Positions 8,249 through 16,424 of a stretch of DNA of 44,293 nucleotides are shown piece after piece. How positions within the stretch are numbered: the stretch's first letter is position 1; every line of letters starts with the position of its first letter. The stretch spans positions 1 through 44,293 of the forward strand of contig CAKZSV010000011.1 of NCBI GenBank assembly GCA_937921485.1, in the 5' to 3' direction. Source of the DNA: an uncultured bacterium. GTDB lineage: Bacteria > Spirochaetota > UBA4802 > JAGODF01. A model generated the notes under the pieces. It saw only the letters and a list, made by a program, of their open reading frames with translations, was not told where the DNA came from and ran no database searches. A program made the position numbers and the translations under genes.

Positions 8249-8734
8249 ATGTATATCGACACCACCTACGTGATGTGCGAGGACGTGATTGCACTGCTTG
8301 ACGAGGCAGAAGAAAAGACGAAGCGCCAGAAGGAAGAGCTGCTCGTGCTTGCCATGCGCATGATGCTGAAGGACAGTGAGAACTATTATCGCCCGGATGG
8401 CCGCATTGAGTATCAGAAGCGCATTGATACGGAAACCGGCGAAAAGATTACAAAGCATCGGGTGAAGATGCGCCTGACACACCGGGAGTATGATTATTAT
8501 CAGGATATGCGGAAGATTTTCAGACGGTCGATTTCGCTGGTGATGGCTATTGCGGTGCGCAACTATCTTGCAATAATTGTCGAGGCGATTGTGAATAAGA
8601 CCGCCAAAACGGTACTTGCGGATACTTACCAGTTCGAAAACTATGCAATTTTCATAAATCGTATATGTTATGCGCCATCGTTTCGGATTTGGTGGGGATT
8701 GCCGAAAAATCTGGAGCTTTTGTTTAAAAAATAA
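8249..8734 (+). CDS. Double ribbon-helix-helix family protein, copy 1
   Basis: I know no name for this family. The 161-residue protein appears to hold two ribbon-helix-helix (Arc/MetJ-type) units in one chain: a short strand DTTYVM, helix and helix over residues 3-41, and strand RVKMRL (71-76), helix (79-91) and helix RRSISLVMAIAVRNYL (92-107). Between them lies a conserved GRIEYQKR, and the tail ends FRIWWGLP. Classical RHH proteins dimerise to make one DNA-binding sheet, so this would be a pseudo-dimer; that is inference. It is paralogous to 19157-19642 and 43881-44293. AAGGAGG lies before the ATG. It stands alone, with its own promoter. The layout vaguely recalls Leptospira DUF1564 proteins; this needs an HMM test. 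Confidence 0.75.
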   Translation: MYIDTTYVMCEDVIALLDEAEEKTKRQKEELLVLAMRMMLKDSENYYRPDGRIEYQKRIDTETGEKITKHRVKMRLTHREYDYYQDMRKIFRRSISLVMAIAVRNYLAIIVEAIVNKTAKTVLADTYQFENYAIFINRICYAPSFRIWWGLPKNLELLFKK

Positions 8735-8933
8735 ACTATACATAAAAACAAAAACATCAACAAATATTAAATCGCACAACCGTGGGAAAGGGATAGCTAT
8801 TTCCTGTGAAATTTCATTTGAATATTTCCCCTATTTTCATAATAATCACTATGTATCGCTGATTTTCAAATAGTATCCTGTTTTTCAACACAATTGAAGT
8901 TGTTCATAACAGCATATTTCACTCTAAAAAGTC

Positions 8934-8962
8934 TTGCCGAAAGTAGGGATTGAGTATATATT
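8934..8962 (+). promoter_or_regulatory. Putative promoter of the 8993-13590 pair
   Basis: TTGCCG (8934-8939), a 17-base spacer and TATATT (8957-8962) lie about 30 bases ahead of the lipoprotein start. The -10 matches five of six consensus bases and the -35 four of six. Confidence 0.5.
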
Positions 8963-8992
8963 ATTTCTGATACACTAACAAGGGTTGTGATA

Positions 8993-10015
8993 ATGTTGAA
9001 GAAACTAATGATTTCTCTACTGTTATATTTTTTTCTGTTTTCCTGTGGAAGCTCACAGGATGAGATATTTCTATCGGGAACTGTCGATATAGAAAATGTG
9101 CGGCATAATCTTACCGGTCCACTTATGCTGATTGTCACCAATACTGCTGATCTTTCAGCACTGCAAGCCGACCCGCAGGGCGCAATCATCGGTGCGTTCG
9201 GCATCGACGCGGAAGACCCCTATTTTCGCATCGAGCTGGGATCGCTCGGCAAAAAAGCGGGTGAGGTGGTATATCTCTTCGCGTTTATCGACGCGGATTT
9301 CAACGGCATTCCCTCACCCGGCACCGGCGATTTTATCGGGTACTATATCAACAGGAAAACGTACCGCCTCGATTATGAATTAAAAAAAGGCGAAAACCGT
9401 GGGCTTGATATCTCTATCAACCGGATGCTCCGCGATTTTGACGCACGCATTGTCTATGCGATTGACAAAGGCGATGTGACCTACGGGAAGGAGTTTAACA
9501 CTCTCACGACGGAAGAAGTAGTACTTGCGGTGCATGAAAAAGGGATGAAGATTTCGCTCACCTCGGCTGGTAGCTACGATATCAAAATTGACCCCGATTA
9601 CATTATGGGCTTCACGCGCTTCCAGCCGCCGGCTTTCGATGTGTATTCCGGAAGCAGGCCAAAGCCATACGAGACGCCGAAATTCCTTGAGATACTGCCC
9701 GCAATTCATGTGAAAATTGCCATTGAAAATGAAAAAATTGTTGGCAAGGTGTATCTTGTCGCAGTCATCGACGAGAACGGAAACGGCGAAATTGAGGCTG
9801 ATGATGACGTGGGATACTATAATGAGAGAATGACGATTGCTCCCGGCACCTGCTACGATGTGCCTGGCTATGGAACAGTGTGCCCGCCGCCGGGTGATTA
9901 TTATTATCCCAGAGGAATCGAAGTGCATAGCGGCGAAAATCGGGATGCATCAAACGATAATGAGCCATACTGGATTATGTTCGCGTCTATCAGCCTGCGC
10001 CTTAGTGTGAAATAA
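8993..10015 (+). CDS. Lipoprotein with paired D-x-[ND]-G-type acidic loops, unknown
   Basis: A 340-residue predicted lipoprotein with lipobox LFSC near residue 19. Two similar segments, DADFNGIPSPGTGDFIGYY and DENGNGEIEADDDVGYY, sit in the two halves. The second looks like a calcium-binding EF-hand loop, so the protein seems to be two related beta-rich domains, each carrying an acidic loop and a conserved GYY. A GTG at 8987 is in frame, but AAGGG fits the ATG at 8993 better. The 1187-residue gene begins 11 bases after the stop, so both are probably made together. Family not recognised. Confidence 0.75.
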   Translation: MLKKLMISLLLYFFLFSCGSSQDEIFLSGTVDIENVRHNLTGPLMLIVTNTADLSALQADPQGAIIGAFGIDAEDPYFRIELGSLGKKAGEVVYLFAFIDADFNGIPSPGTGDFIGYYINRKTYRLDYELKKGENRGLDISINRMLRDFDARIVYAIDKGDVTYGKEFNTLTTEEVVLAVHEKGMKISLTSAGSYDIKIDPDYIMGFTRFQPPAFDVYSGSRPKPYETPKFLEILPAIHVKIAIENEKIVGKVYLVAVIDENGNGEIEADDDVGYYNERMTIAPGTCYDVPGYGTVCPPPGDYYYPRGIEVHSGENRDASNDNEPYWIMFASISLRLSVK

Positions 10016-10026
10016 AAACCCTACGT

Positions 10027-13000
10027 ATGAAAAATTTTCTTCAATACGTGCTGTGTACTGCGTGTATATGCGGTCTTCATATCGCGGGTTTTCCCGATGA
10101 TGGTTTCATGTCCCATGAACGCCGCGTGGAGGAAAACTTTCGCCGCGGCGATTATTTCAAGATGTATGAATCGATTGAGACACTTCTGTTTGCATACCCT
10201 GAAAGGCCTGAGGCGTTTCTCTATATCTACGATATCACACGGCTTGGCGAGGTAGTTGGCCGTGAGCGGGCACTGAAAACTCTGGAAAAGCTGGATGAGC
10301 TGTACAATGCCGCAAAGGGATATGAGCGAAACGGCGCAAGGAAGTTTCTGCTCATGCTTGAAATGGAAAAGCTTCTTTTACCCTTGCACAATGAGAAAAG
10401 CAAAAACATTTCCCGTGCGCTTTCGCCGGTGAAAAGCTGGGTTCTCATGGGTCCGTACTGGAAGTATGGTCCCGGCGATCTCTACGCGCCGTTTCCGCCA
10501 GAGCAGGGCGATGCGCTTTCGAAGAAGGCACTGTTGGCAAGGCGCGTGAAGCTGGAAGGAGACGGCACTCTCCACCTTGGGCGGTATCTGTATCCCGCCG
10601 CGGGCGTGGCCTATGCAGCGTTTTCATTTAGATCCTTCAAGGACGTAAAAGTGCGGGTGTATTCCGATGAGCGCTATGCATTGTTCGTCAACGGGAAAAA
10701 GGTGCTTATTAACGATGAAAATGGCGCGATGCGGAGGCTTCGCATCGCGCGGCTGTGGGGATGCGATGAATTTACCGTAATGATAAAAATTTTCAAAAAA
10801 AATTCCTGGTCTCTCCGTGTGATGGTGACGGATGCGAATGACGTGCCGATTGGAGTCCCTGTTGAGCTTGACCGATTGTACCGCGCGGATTTCCGCCATG
10901 CCGAAGAGATGGAGTATCCTTTCGGGGAGCTAATGGAAATTGCCGATGAAAATGCGCGCGCAGGCGCGCTTGCGAGTTTTTTCGACGAACTTGATAGCGA
11001 TGAATCGTTAAAATTCTATAAAAAAGCTGCGGAATTGAAGAATACCCCCCTTTCAAAATACATGTACGCGACGGCCCTCATCGGCTATGGCGGCGAGAGT
11101 GCGGATTCGGCACGGAATCTGGAAGGATGGCGTCTTATGAAAGAAGTGCACGAAGACGACAAAGCGATGGTTCCCGCACAACATAAGCGCTTTCGTGCTA
11201 TTTATGATTCAAGGGATAAGCTTGCCGCGGTCAATTTCGGAAAGAATATTTATGAAATTTCAAAATACTATTTTCCATTCAGGCGCGATTATCTCAGGCT
11301 TCTTCGGTTTCTTGATTATCGCAAGGAATTCGAGGACGAAATTGATAAGCTGAAAAGCGAATTTCCTGCGGCAACTGCTGTTGTGAAAGAGGAGGCTGCG
11401 TACTACCGTGCGTGGAATACGCAAAAAGCCGCGGAACTGTACGGGCGGGTGCTTGAAAAAGAATACGATAAAAAAAGCATCTCAAGGCTTGTGCGGTATT
11501 TCAAAAAAAGAAACGAAGCGGAAAAAGCCCTTGAAGTTATAAAGCGGCATGCGCGGGAAGGCGATCTGTGGTATGAACAGGCAGCGCTGTTGATTGCCCT
11601 TGACAGGTTCGATGATGCGAAAAAATTGCTTTTCTCTAAACTGCTGGAAAGGGAAGAGCCGGACTGCTACCGCCTGCTCGGCTATATGGATGCAAAGAGC
11701 GGCGATGATCCCCTCATGTACTGGAAGCGCGAACTGGAAATTCATCCATCCGATTTTTCTTTAGATGGATATGTGAGATTTTTGGAAAAAGGTTCGGATG
11801 CAGTTCCTCCACTTCACCGCACGACCGATGAGATTCGCGAAATTATCGAAGCATGGAAAAGCGGTGCATATCGCGAATTACCCTCGGCTGTGCTGTACCG
11901 GGGCAGGTCCTATGAATTGCTTCCCGATGGCGGAAGCAGAGCATACTGCGAAGAGCTTTTATATTTTAAAGATAAAAAGGCAATTGAACAGTGGGGTGAA
12001 TTTAAGGTGGCGCATGGCGGCGAGTTTAAACCGGTAACTGTGCGGGTATATCATAAGGAGGGCGGCTACACGGAAGCGTACACCGTGCAGGATATTGATG
12101 GCGATAGGTATATAAACCTTCCGTCTTTGAAAGAGCACTCCCTGGCGCATGTATCATATACAATCGATAATCCGATCAAAGATCCCTCGTACGCAAAGCT
12201 TTTTGCCCTGCCGCCGGTGGAAATATGCGATTTTGATGAGCCCGTAAAAAAATTTTACTTCAGCATATCGGCGCCGAAAAATATGAAGTGCAATATCATG
12301 TTTCCGCAGACAGCTGAATTATTTGAAAGCACTTCGGACGAGGTCATTACCCGTTCATTCTTCCTCAATGATATTCCCGCTATCACGCACGAACGCTTTT
12401 CCGGAAACAGGTTAAACGCGCTGCCGTTTTATGCCTTCACGACCATGGACGGGGACAAAGATTTCGCGGCCTGGTATCGCGGGCTGCTTATTGGGGTTTT
12501 CGACATCGATGAGAAGATATGCCGGGAAAAGTTTCAAGGACGGGGGAGCGAACTTATTGAAAATATCTACGAGTATGTCGCAAGAAGCATTGAGCTTGAA
12601 AGAAGAAATCTCTTTTTCCCACAGAAGGCGTCCGATGTATTCTATGCAAAGCGTTCGGGTGCAGAGGGGAAAGTAATTCTGGCGAAGTCGATTTTAGAGC
12701 GCTTTGGCATTATGTCCTTCATCGCGTTTGCCCGGCGCAACGACCGTCCGTCGATCGGAAATTTTATTTCACCTCATGCAGTGACCGATGTTCTGCTATG
12801 TGTACCCCTTTCCGAAAGGGATGTGTTGTGGCTGGATTTTTCGAGCATGGAATACGCTTGCGGCGACGTGAATCCCCTCCTTGAAGGCGCAGAGGCGCTC
12901 GTGCTGGTAGCCGGCGACATTGAGCGAAAGACTATTAAAGGAAGGCAACACGGAAAAACGCAGGGAAAATTTAGAATAGAAATCAGCAAATCCGGAGAAA

Positions 13001-13590
13001 CCTTCATAGAGGGGGAAATAAAGTTTTTTGGGCCGAGGGGCGATTTCAGACGCAAGCTCCTCATTCCACAGGAAGAGGAAAAATCGGTGCGCAAGTATTT
13101 CGGGTATCTTTTCCCGTCGTTCGATATGGACGATTATTCCACGAGCAATGTTCGAGACTACGCAAAGCCGCTCATACTTTCGGCAAATGGAATTTGTCAC
13201 GGCATTGCCCTCGCGACGGGAAAAGGGATTAGCGTTAAAGCCTCGCCATATTCAAGCGAGGCAATAGAATACATTGTGTATGCATCGCGTCAGCATCCGC
13301 TTTTCATAGGAGAGCCTGTGGTTGAGGATGATACATACGAGTATGTGCTTCCCAAAGGTGCACATCTTGAAATGCTGCCGAAAAATATATCGCATGAAAG
13401 CCGATTCGGAAAAATCGAGCTTGAAGCGCGCTATGATGAAAATACGCACAGGGTTTACGTGCGAAAAAAAACATTTGTGAAAAGCGGTAGAATCGAACCT
13501 CATGAATATGGAAAATTCTTGAATTTTTGCACGAAAATAAAGGACGCTGAAAGTGCCGGAATTGTGATTAAAATCGGGGGCGCACGCTAA
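10027..13590 (+). CDS. Large exported protein: TPR, DUF3857-like and degenerate transglutaminase domain
   Basis: A 1187-residue protein with a signal peptide (residues 1-21). The N-terminal 600 residues are helical with TPR-like pairs; around residues 200-235 a beta segment (VRVYSDERYALFVNGKKV) resembles a PA14/carbohydrate-binding strand set. Residues about 610-750 (YRGRSYELLPDGG to LAHVSYTIDNPI) resemble DUF3857. About 840-960 follows the transglutaminase-core pattern: His in ISPHAV and Asp in LWLDFSS are kept, but the usual GDC-K motif reads GAEGK (residues 878-882), with Glu880 in the nucleophile position. It is therefore probably not an active Cys enzyme. It follows the lipoprotein gene by 11 bases. 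A structural or binding role in the periplasm is likely. Confidence 0.8.
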   Translation: MKNFLQYVLCTACICGLHIAGFPDDGFMSHERRVEENFRRGDYFKMYESIETLLFAYPERPEAFLYIYDITRLGEVVGRERALKTLEKLDELYNAAKGYERNGARKFLLMLEMEKLLLPLHNEKSKNISRALSPVKSWVLMGPYWKYGPGDLYAPFPPEQGDALSKKALLARRVKLEGDGTLHLGRYLYPAAGVAYAAFSFRSFKDVKVRVYSDERYALFVNGKKVLINDENGAMRRLRIARLWGCDEFTVMIKIFKKNSWSLRVMVTDANDVPIGVPVELDRLYRADFRHAEEMEYPFGELMEIADENARAGALASFFDELDSDESLKFYKKAAELKNTPLSKYMYATALIGYGGESADSARNLEGWRLMKEVHEDDKAMVPAQHKRFRAIYDSRDKLAAVNFGKNIYEISKYYFPFRRDYLRLLRFLDYRKEFEDEIDKLKSEFPAATAVVKEEAAYYRAWNTQKAAELYGRVLEKEYDKKSISRLVRYFKKRNEAEKALEVIKRHAREGDLWYEQAALLIALDRFDDAKKLLFSKLLEREEPDCYRLLGYMDAKSGDDPLMYWKRELEIHPSDFSLDGYVRFLEKGSDAVPPLHRTTDEIREIIEAWKSGAYRELPSAVLYRGRSYELLPDGGSRAYCEELLYFKDKKAIEQWGEFKVAHGGEFKPVTVRVYHKEGGYTEAYTVQDIDGDRYINLPSLKEHSLAHVSYTIDNPIKDPSYAKLFALPPVEICDFDEPVKKFYFSISAPKNMKCNIMFPQTAELFESTSDEVITRSFFLNDIPAITHERFSGNRLNALPFYAFTTMDGDKDFAAWYRGLLIGVFDIDEKICREKFQGRGSELIENIYEYVARSIELERRNLFFPQKASDVFYAKRSGAEGKVILAKSILERFGIMSFIAFARRNDRPSIGNFISPHAVTDVLLCVPLSERDVLWLDFSSMEYACGDVNPLLEGAEALVLVAGDIERKTIKGRQHGKTQGKFRIEISKSGETFIEGEIKFFGPRGDFRRKLLIPQEEEKSVRKYFGYLFPSFDMDDYSTSNVRDYAKPLILSANGICHGIALATGKGISVKASPYSSEAIEYIVYASRQHPLFIGEPVVEDDTYEYVLPKGAHLEMLPKNISHESRFGKIELEARYDENTHRVYVRKKTFVKSGRIEPHEYGKFLNFCTKIKDAESAGIVIKIGGAR

Positions 13591-13617
13591 CAATTAACAG
13601 CGTTTACAAGTTTAAAG

Positions 13618-13675
13618 AAAAAAGCGCTTTGCGCGCTTGCAGGCTTGCGTGCGGGCACTGCTGCGGCAGTGCCCG
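13618..13675 (-). terminator. Hairpins between converging genes
   Basis: A perfect 10-bp stem CGGGCACTGC / GCAGTGCCCG with a 4-base loop lies at 13652-13675, just after the stop of the small basic ORF. Read on the minus strand, a second GC-rich stem (GCGC, GCAAA, GCGC) at about 13624-13636 is followed by a run of six T. Together they probably stop minus-strand transcription; they could also serve the plus-strand gene that ends at 13590. Confidence 0.6.
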
Positions 13676-13688
13676 TTTCAGGTGTTCA

Positions 13689-13802
13689 TCATTTCGAAGC
13701 GGAACCATGTCCCTTCATCGCTGCCCGCAATGCCTTCTTTTTCCTTTTCAGACGGCGACGCGCCCGGGCACGCTTTTCTCTTGGATTGTATTGTTTGCTC
13801 AT
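13689..13802 (-). CDS. 37-residue highly basic protein
   Basis: A very short ORF, missed at a 60-residue cutoff. It reads MSKQYNPREKRARA, then an Arg/Lys cluster RRRLKRKKKALRAAMK, and ends GHGSASK. AGGAG lies 9 bases before the ATG, a hairpin sits directly after the stop, and codons look like those of neighbouring genes. About 40 percent of the residues are Arg or Lys, typical of small ribosomal or RNA-binding proteins (bL34, bL36 or bTHX-like size), but it does not match those that I know well. It lies alone between coaX and the converging 1187-residue gene. I infer an RNA- or ribosome-associated role. Confidence 0.65.
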   Translation of the reverse strand: MSKQYNPREKRARARRRLKRKKKALRAAMKGHGSASK

Positions 13803-13907
13803 TTCCGACTCTCCTGCGTATAATGAATAGGATAACACAGGGAAGGGTTTGCTTTTGTCAAATGATTTTTTAATAAGGAATGATTGTTTGGTGGTGATGG
13901 AAAAAAG

Positions 13908-14681
13908 CTAATTTTTTTTTCCCCATGCCACCCTGACGCCCTTCAATGTCAAAAGGGGGTCGATGATGCAGGGAAAGGAAAGATGCCCTGCATAGGTTTT
14001 AGAGTGCCCCCCCGTGAGTACCACAGGGAATTCGCATCTTTCGCTTTCGAAAATTTTTTTCACCAGCCCTTCGAGCATTGAGATCCATCCGAAAAAAAGG
14101 CCGGAGCGGATGCAATCGTGCGTGTTTTTGCCGACCACGAAGGGAGGCCGGGTGATGGGGACCTCCACAAGCATTGAAGTGTTCGAAAGAAGCGATTGTG
14201 CGGCGGTTTCCACGCCGGGCGCGATGATGCCGCCGATAAGGGAGCTTTCTCGGATAAGAGTGAAGGTTGAAGCAGTGCCAAGATCAATGATGAGGCAATC
14301 TTTCCCGTAAAGGCGGCATGCAGCAGCGGCATTGGCAATGCGGTCGGGTCCCAGCATGTCGGGACGTTCATAGTCGATTTTGATAGTCGAATTTGCGGCG
14401 GAGATGATGAACGGTTCGATTGAATAATACCGCTTTGCCAGTGTCCTGTAGGCATCGAGGACTTCTTTTACCACGCTTGAAATGGCAATACCGCAAATGA
14501 CATGCGCCGATAGCGAAGCACCATGCGCAGAGGCAAGCATCGGTTCAATTGTTCCGTAAAGGTTTTCGGAGCTTGATGCTGCATGAGTGGAAAAGCGAAA
14601 CACAGAAAGAGGAATAATGGAGTCCTTTCGGAAAAGCGCCATCTTCGTGATTGTGTTGCCGATATCGAATCCTAAAATCAT
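13908..14681 (-). CDS. coaX: Type III pantothenate kinase
   Basis: Phosphorylates pantothenate, the first step of coenzyme A synthesis; the type III enzyme is not feedback-inhibited by CoA and needs a monovalent cation. The 257-residue ASKHA-fold protein shows the phosphate loop FDIGNTITKMALF at the N-terminus, GPDRIANA in the pantothenate-binding region, the phosphate-2 motif IDLGTASTFTLI, GGIIAPGVETAAQSL and TGGHS. The start lies 16 bases after the HEAT-repeat gene's stop, so the two are probably co-transcribed. There is no strong Shine-Dalgarno sequence. Confidence 0.95.
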   Translation of the reverse strand: MILGFDIGNTITKMALFRKDSIIPLSVFRFSTHAASSSENLYGTIEPMLASAHGASLSAHVICGIAISSVVKEVLDAYRTLAKRYYSIEPFIISAANSTIKIDYERPDMLGPDRIANAAAACRLYGKDCLIIDLGTASTFTLIRESSLIGGIIAPGVETAAQSLLSNTSMLVEVPITRPPFVVGKNTHDCIRSGLFFGWISMLEGLVKKIFESERCEFPVVLTGGHSKTYAGHLSFPCIIDPLLTLKGVRVAWGKKN

Positions 14682-14697
14682 GATGATAAGGAAACGA

Positions 14698-15744
14698 TTA
14701 TGACCCCTGCGATCCGGCGGCTTCCAGGCGCGATTTCAGCGAATAGTATGCCTTTTGCGCTTCGGTGCGGACCACGCGGTTTTTATCGGTCTTCATGGCT
14801 TTTTCAAGGCCGAAAAGCGCGCTATGGTCGAAAATTTTTTCAAGGGCACGGACCGTTTCAATACGGACATCAAAAAACGGGTCGTCCAAAAGCTTCACCA
14901 TGGTAGGTACCGCCGATTTTTCGCGCATAAGTCCAAGCGCTTTCACCGCTTCCAGCCGAATATTTTTATATTCATCGAAGCAGGCCTTTTGAAGAAGCGG
15001 TACGGCTTCGCGGATGCGTTTGACGCCAATCTGAATTGTCGTTTCCCGACGGACGGCTTCCCCTTCGGTCATGCGCTTCACCAGGAGCATGAATGGCGCA
15101 TCGTGCACGGCATTCAATGCCTTGGGGGTTCCGATTTTTTTAAGCGCGTCCTGAGCCGCCTTTCTCACGTCGTGATGATTATCGATGAGCGATCCGATGA
15201 TGGGGTCCACGCAGGTCTCTGTTGCCAGGTCGCCAAGCGCTTTGACGGCTTCAGCACGGATATGCGAGCTTTTGTCTTCGAGCATGTCGATGAGGTGCTT
15301 TTCCGCGTAGATATCCTTTACCGCGCCCATCGCACGCATCGCTTCGATCTTCACAATCTGGCGCTTATCCTGAAGAGCAAGATAGAGAATTTTGGAAATT
15401 TCCGGATTGTCGGTTTTCCCTTTTGACGCAATGAGTCTGAGAGCTTCAATTTTTTCCCGCTGGGTGCCGTTTAGAATAATCCGCCGTATGTTTGAGAGAA
15501 TATTTGCCTTCTCGAGTTCGCCGAAACGGAGGGTCGCGACCGCCTGCACTTTCGGATCGGGATCTTTAAGAAGCGTCTTTAAATTTTCAATTATTTTCGG
15601 GTCTTTTTTACGGGAAAGAGCAAGGAATGCCTGCAGTCGAATTTCAGCTTTTCGGTGGCTTAAGAGTTTCAGCAGGCCTTCCACGTCATCGTTGTCAATG
15701 AGCTTTTCGATATTCGGAGTAAAGAGTCCCATGGCGCCATTCAT
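14698..15744 (-). CDS. HEAT-repeat protein
   Basis: A 348-residue all-helical repeat protein built of about nine HEAT or PBS-lyase-like repeats of roughly 31-35 residues with the pattern D..VR..A..ALG..., for example SSHIRAEAVKALGDLATE and FFDVRIETVRALEKI. Such solenoids bind other proteins. No signal peptide is seen, so it is probably cytoplasmic. AAGGAAG ends almost at the ATG of 15744, while an in-frame ATG at 15732 (MGLFTPNIEKL) is 12 bases away from it, so the exact start is uncertain. It precedes coaX by 16 bases; a functional link to CoA synthesis is not implied. Confidence 0.88.
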   Translation of the reverse strand: MNGAMGLFTPNIEKLIDNDDVEGLLKLLSHRKAEIRLQAFLALSRKKDPKIIENLKTLLKDPDPKVQAVATLRFGELEKANILSNIRRIILNGTQREKIEALRLIASKGKTDNPEISKILYLALQDKRQIVKIEAMRAMGAVKDIYAEKHLIDMLEDKSSHIRAEAVKALGDLATETCVDPIIGSLIDNHHDVRKAAQDALKKIGTPKALNAVHDAPFMLLVKRMTEGEAVRRETTIQIGVKRIREAVPLLQKACFDEYKNIRLEAVKALGLMREKSAVPTMVKLLDDPFFDVRIETVRALEKIFDHSALFGLEKAMKTDKNRVVRTEAQKAYYSLKSRLEAAGSQGS

Positions 15745-15870
15745 CTTCCTTTATGGGGAATTATTTTACAGTATAAAAAAAGAGCGGCTGCGAGTCAATT
15801 CTTTCTTCAATTGACCGCAGCAAAATTGCTGTATGGTAATTCACAACAAGCAGATGGCACAGCTGAAGAC

Positions 15871-16347
15871 TTATTGTCCAGGAGCGATTGGCACAGATTC
15901 CTCGGCATCACCAGGAGCGATGGCCGGCCCGGAGGCTTCTGATGGCCGGCTGAGCTTCACCAGGCGCTCAATGGCCTTTTGAACCACCGGCGAGGAGATA
16001 TGGTCTTTGGATATCGACCGAGAAACCAGTGTGAGCTTCATGGCGGACTGTTCAAGTTTCTGGAAACTATCCTTCAATTCTTCAGGCGGTTCTTTTGACT
16101 CTTTGAGTTCGGGGTATTTGCCTTCGAAAGACTCAATTTTGGGGCGAAGTGTGGTAAAGCTGTCAGCGTAGTCGTTGATGGCTTTTGCGACATCTTCAGC
16201 TGATTTTGCGCTCTCTATGGCATTGATGTAGGTTTCCTGCATTTTGATCAGTTCTGACAATGCATCGTTAATATCGCTGTATTTCTTTGTGCATTCGGCG
16301 TAAGCTATAAATACGGGAAGCAATAGCATTGGAATGAACTTTTTCAT
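15871..16347 (-). CDS. Small exported protein, unknown
   Basis: A 158-residue protein with a signal peptide (cleavage probably after AYA near residue 17). The mature protein is mostly helical (KMQETYINAIESAKSAEDVA...), probably a short helical bundle, and ends in a Pro/Gly/Ala-rich tail with a repeated (A/P)IAPG motif (AIAPGDAEE, PIAPGQ). GGAGGG lies upstream of the ATG. The Cys just after the cleavage site is not in a good lipobox. No family recognised. Confidence 0.75.
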   Translation of the reverse strand: MKKFIPMLLLPVFIAYAECTKKYSDINDALSELIKMQETYINAIESAKSAEDVAKAINDYADSFTTLRPKIESFEGKYPELKESKEPPEELKDSFQKLEQSAMKLTLVSRSISKDHISSPVVQKAIERLVKLSRPSEASGPAIAPGDAEESVPIAPGQ

Positions 16348-16424
16348 TTAACCCTCCACCAGTATTGAATATTTTGACAGAGTACAATAAGGCATGATTT
16401 ACGGCAATAATAATTTATTTCGCG

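Noticed and set aside
8204..8779. Minus-strand ORF of 191 residues over RHH copy 1
   Set aside because: The plus-strand ORF has a promoter, a ribosome site and two paralogues; the antisense ORF is a shadow.
13629..13873. Three overlapping plus-strand ORFs of 60-78 residues
   Set aside because: They are antisense to the 37-residue basic ORF and hairpin, and lack ribosome sites.
14755..15426. 223-residue plus-strand ORF
   Set aside because: It is antisense to the HEAT-repeat gene, whose repeats are unmistakable.
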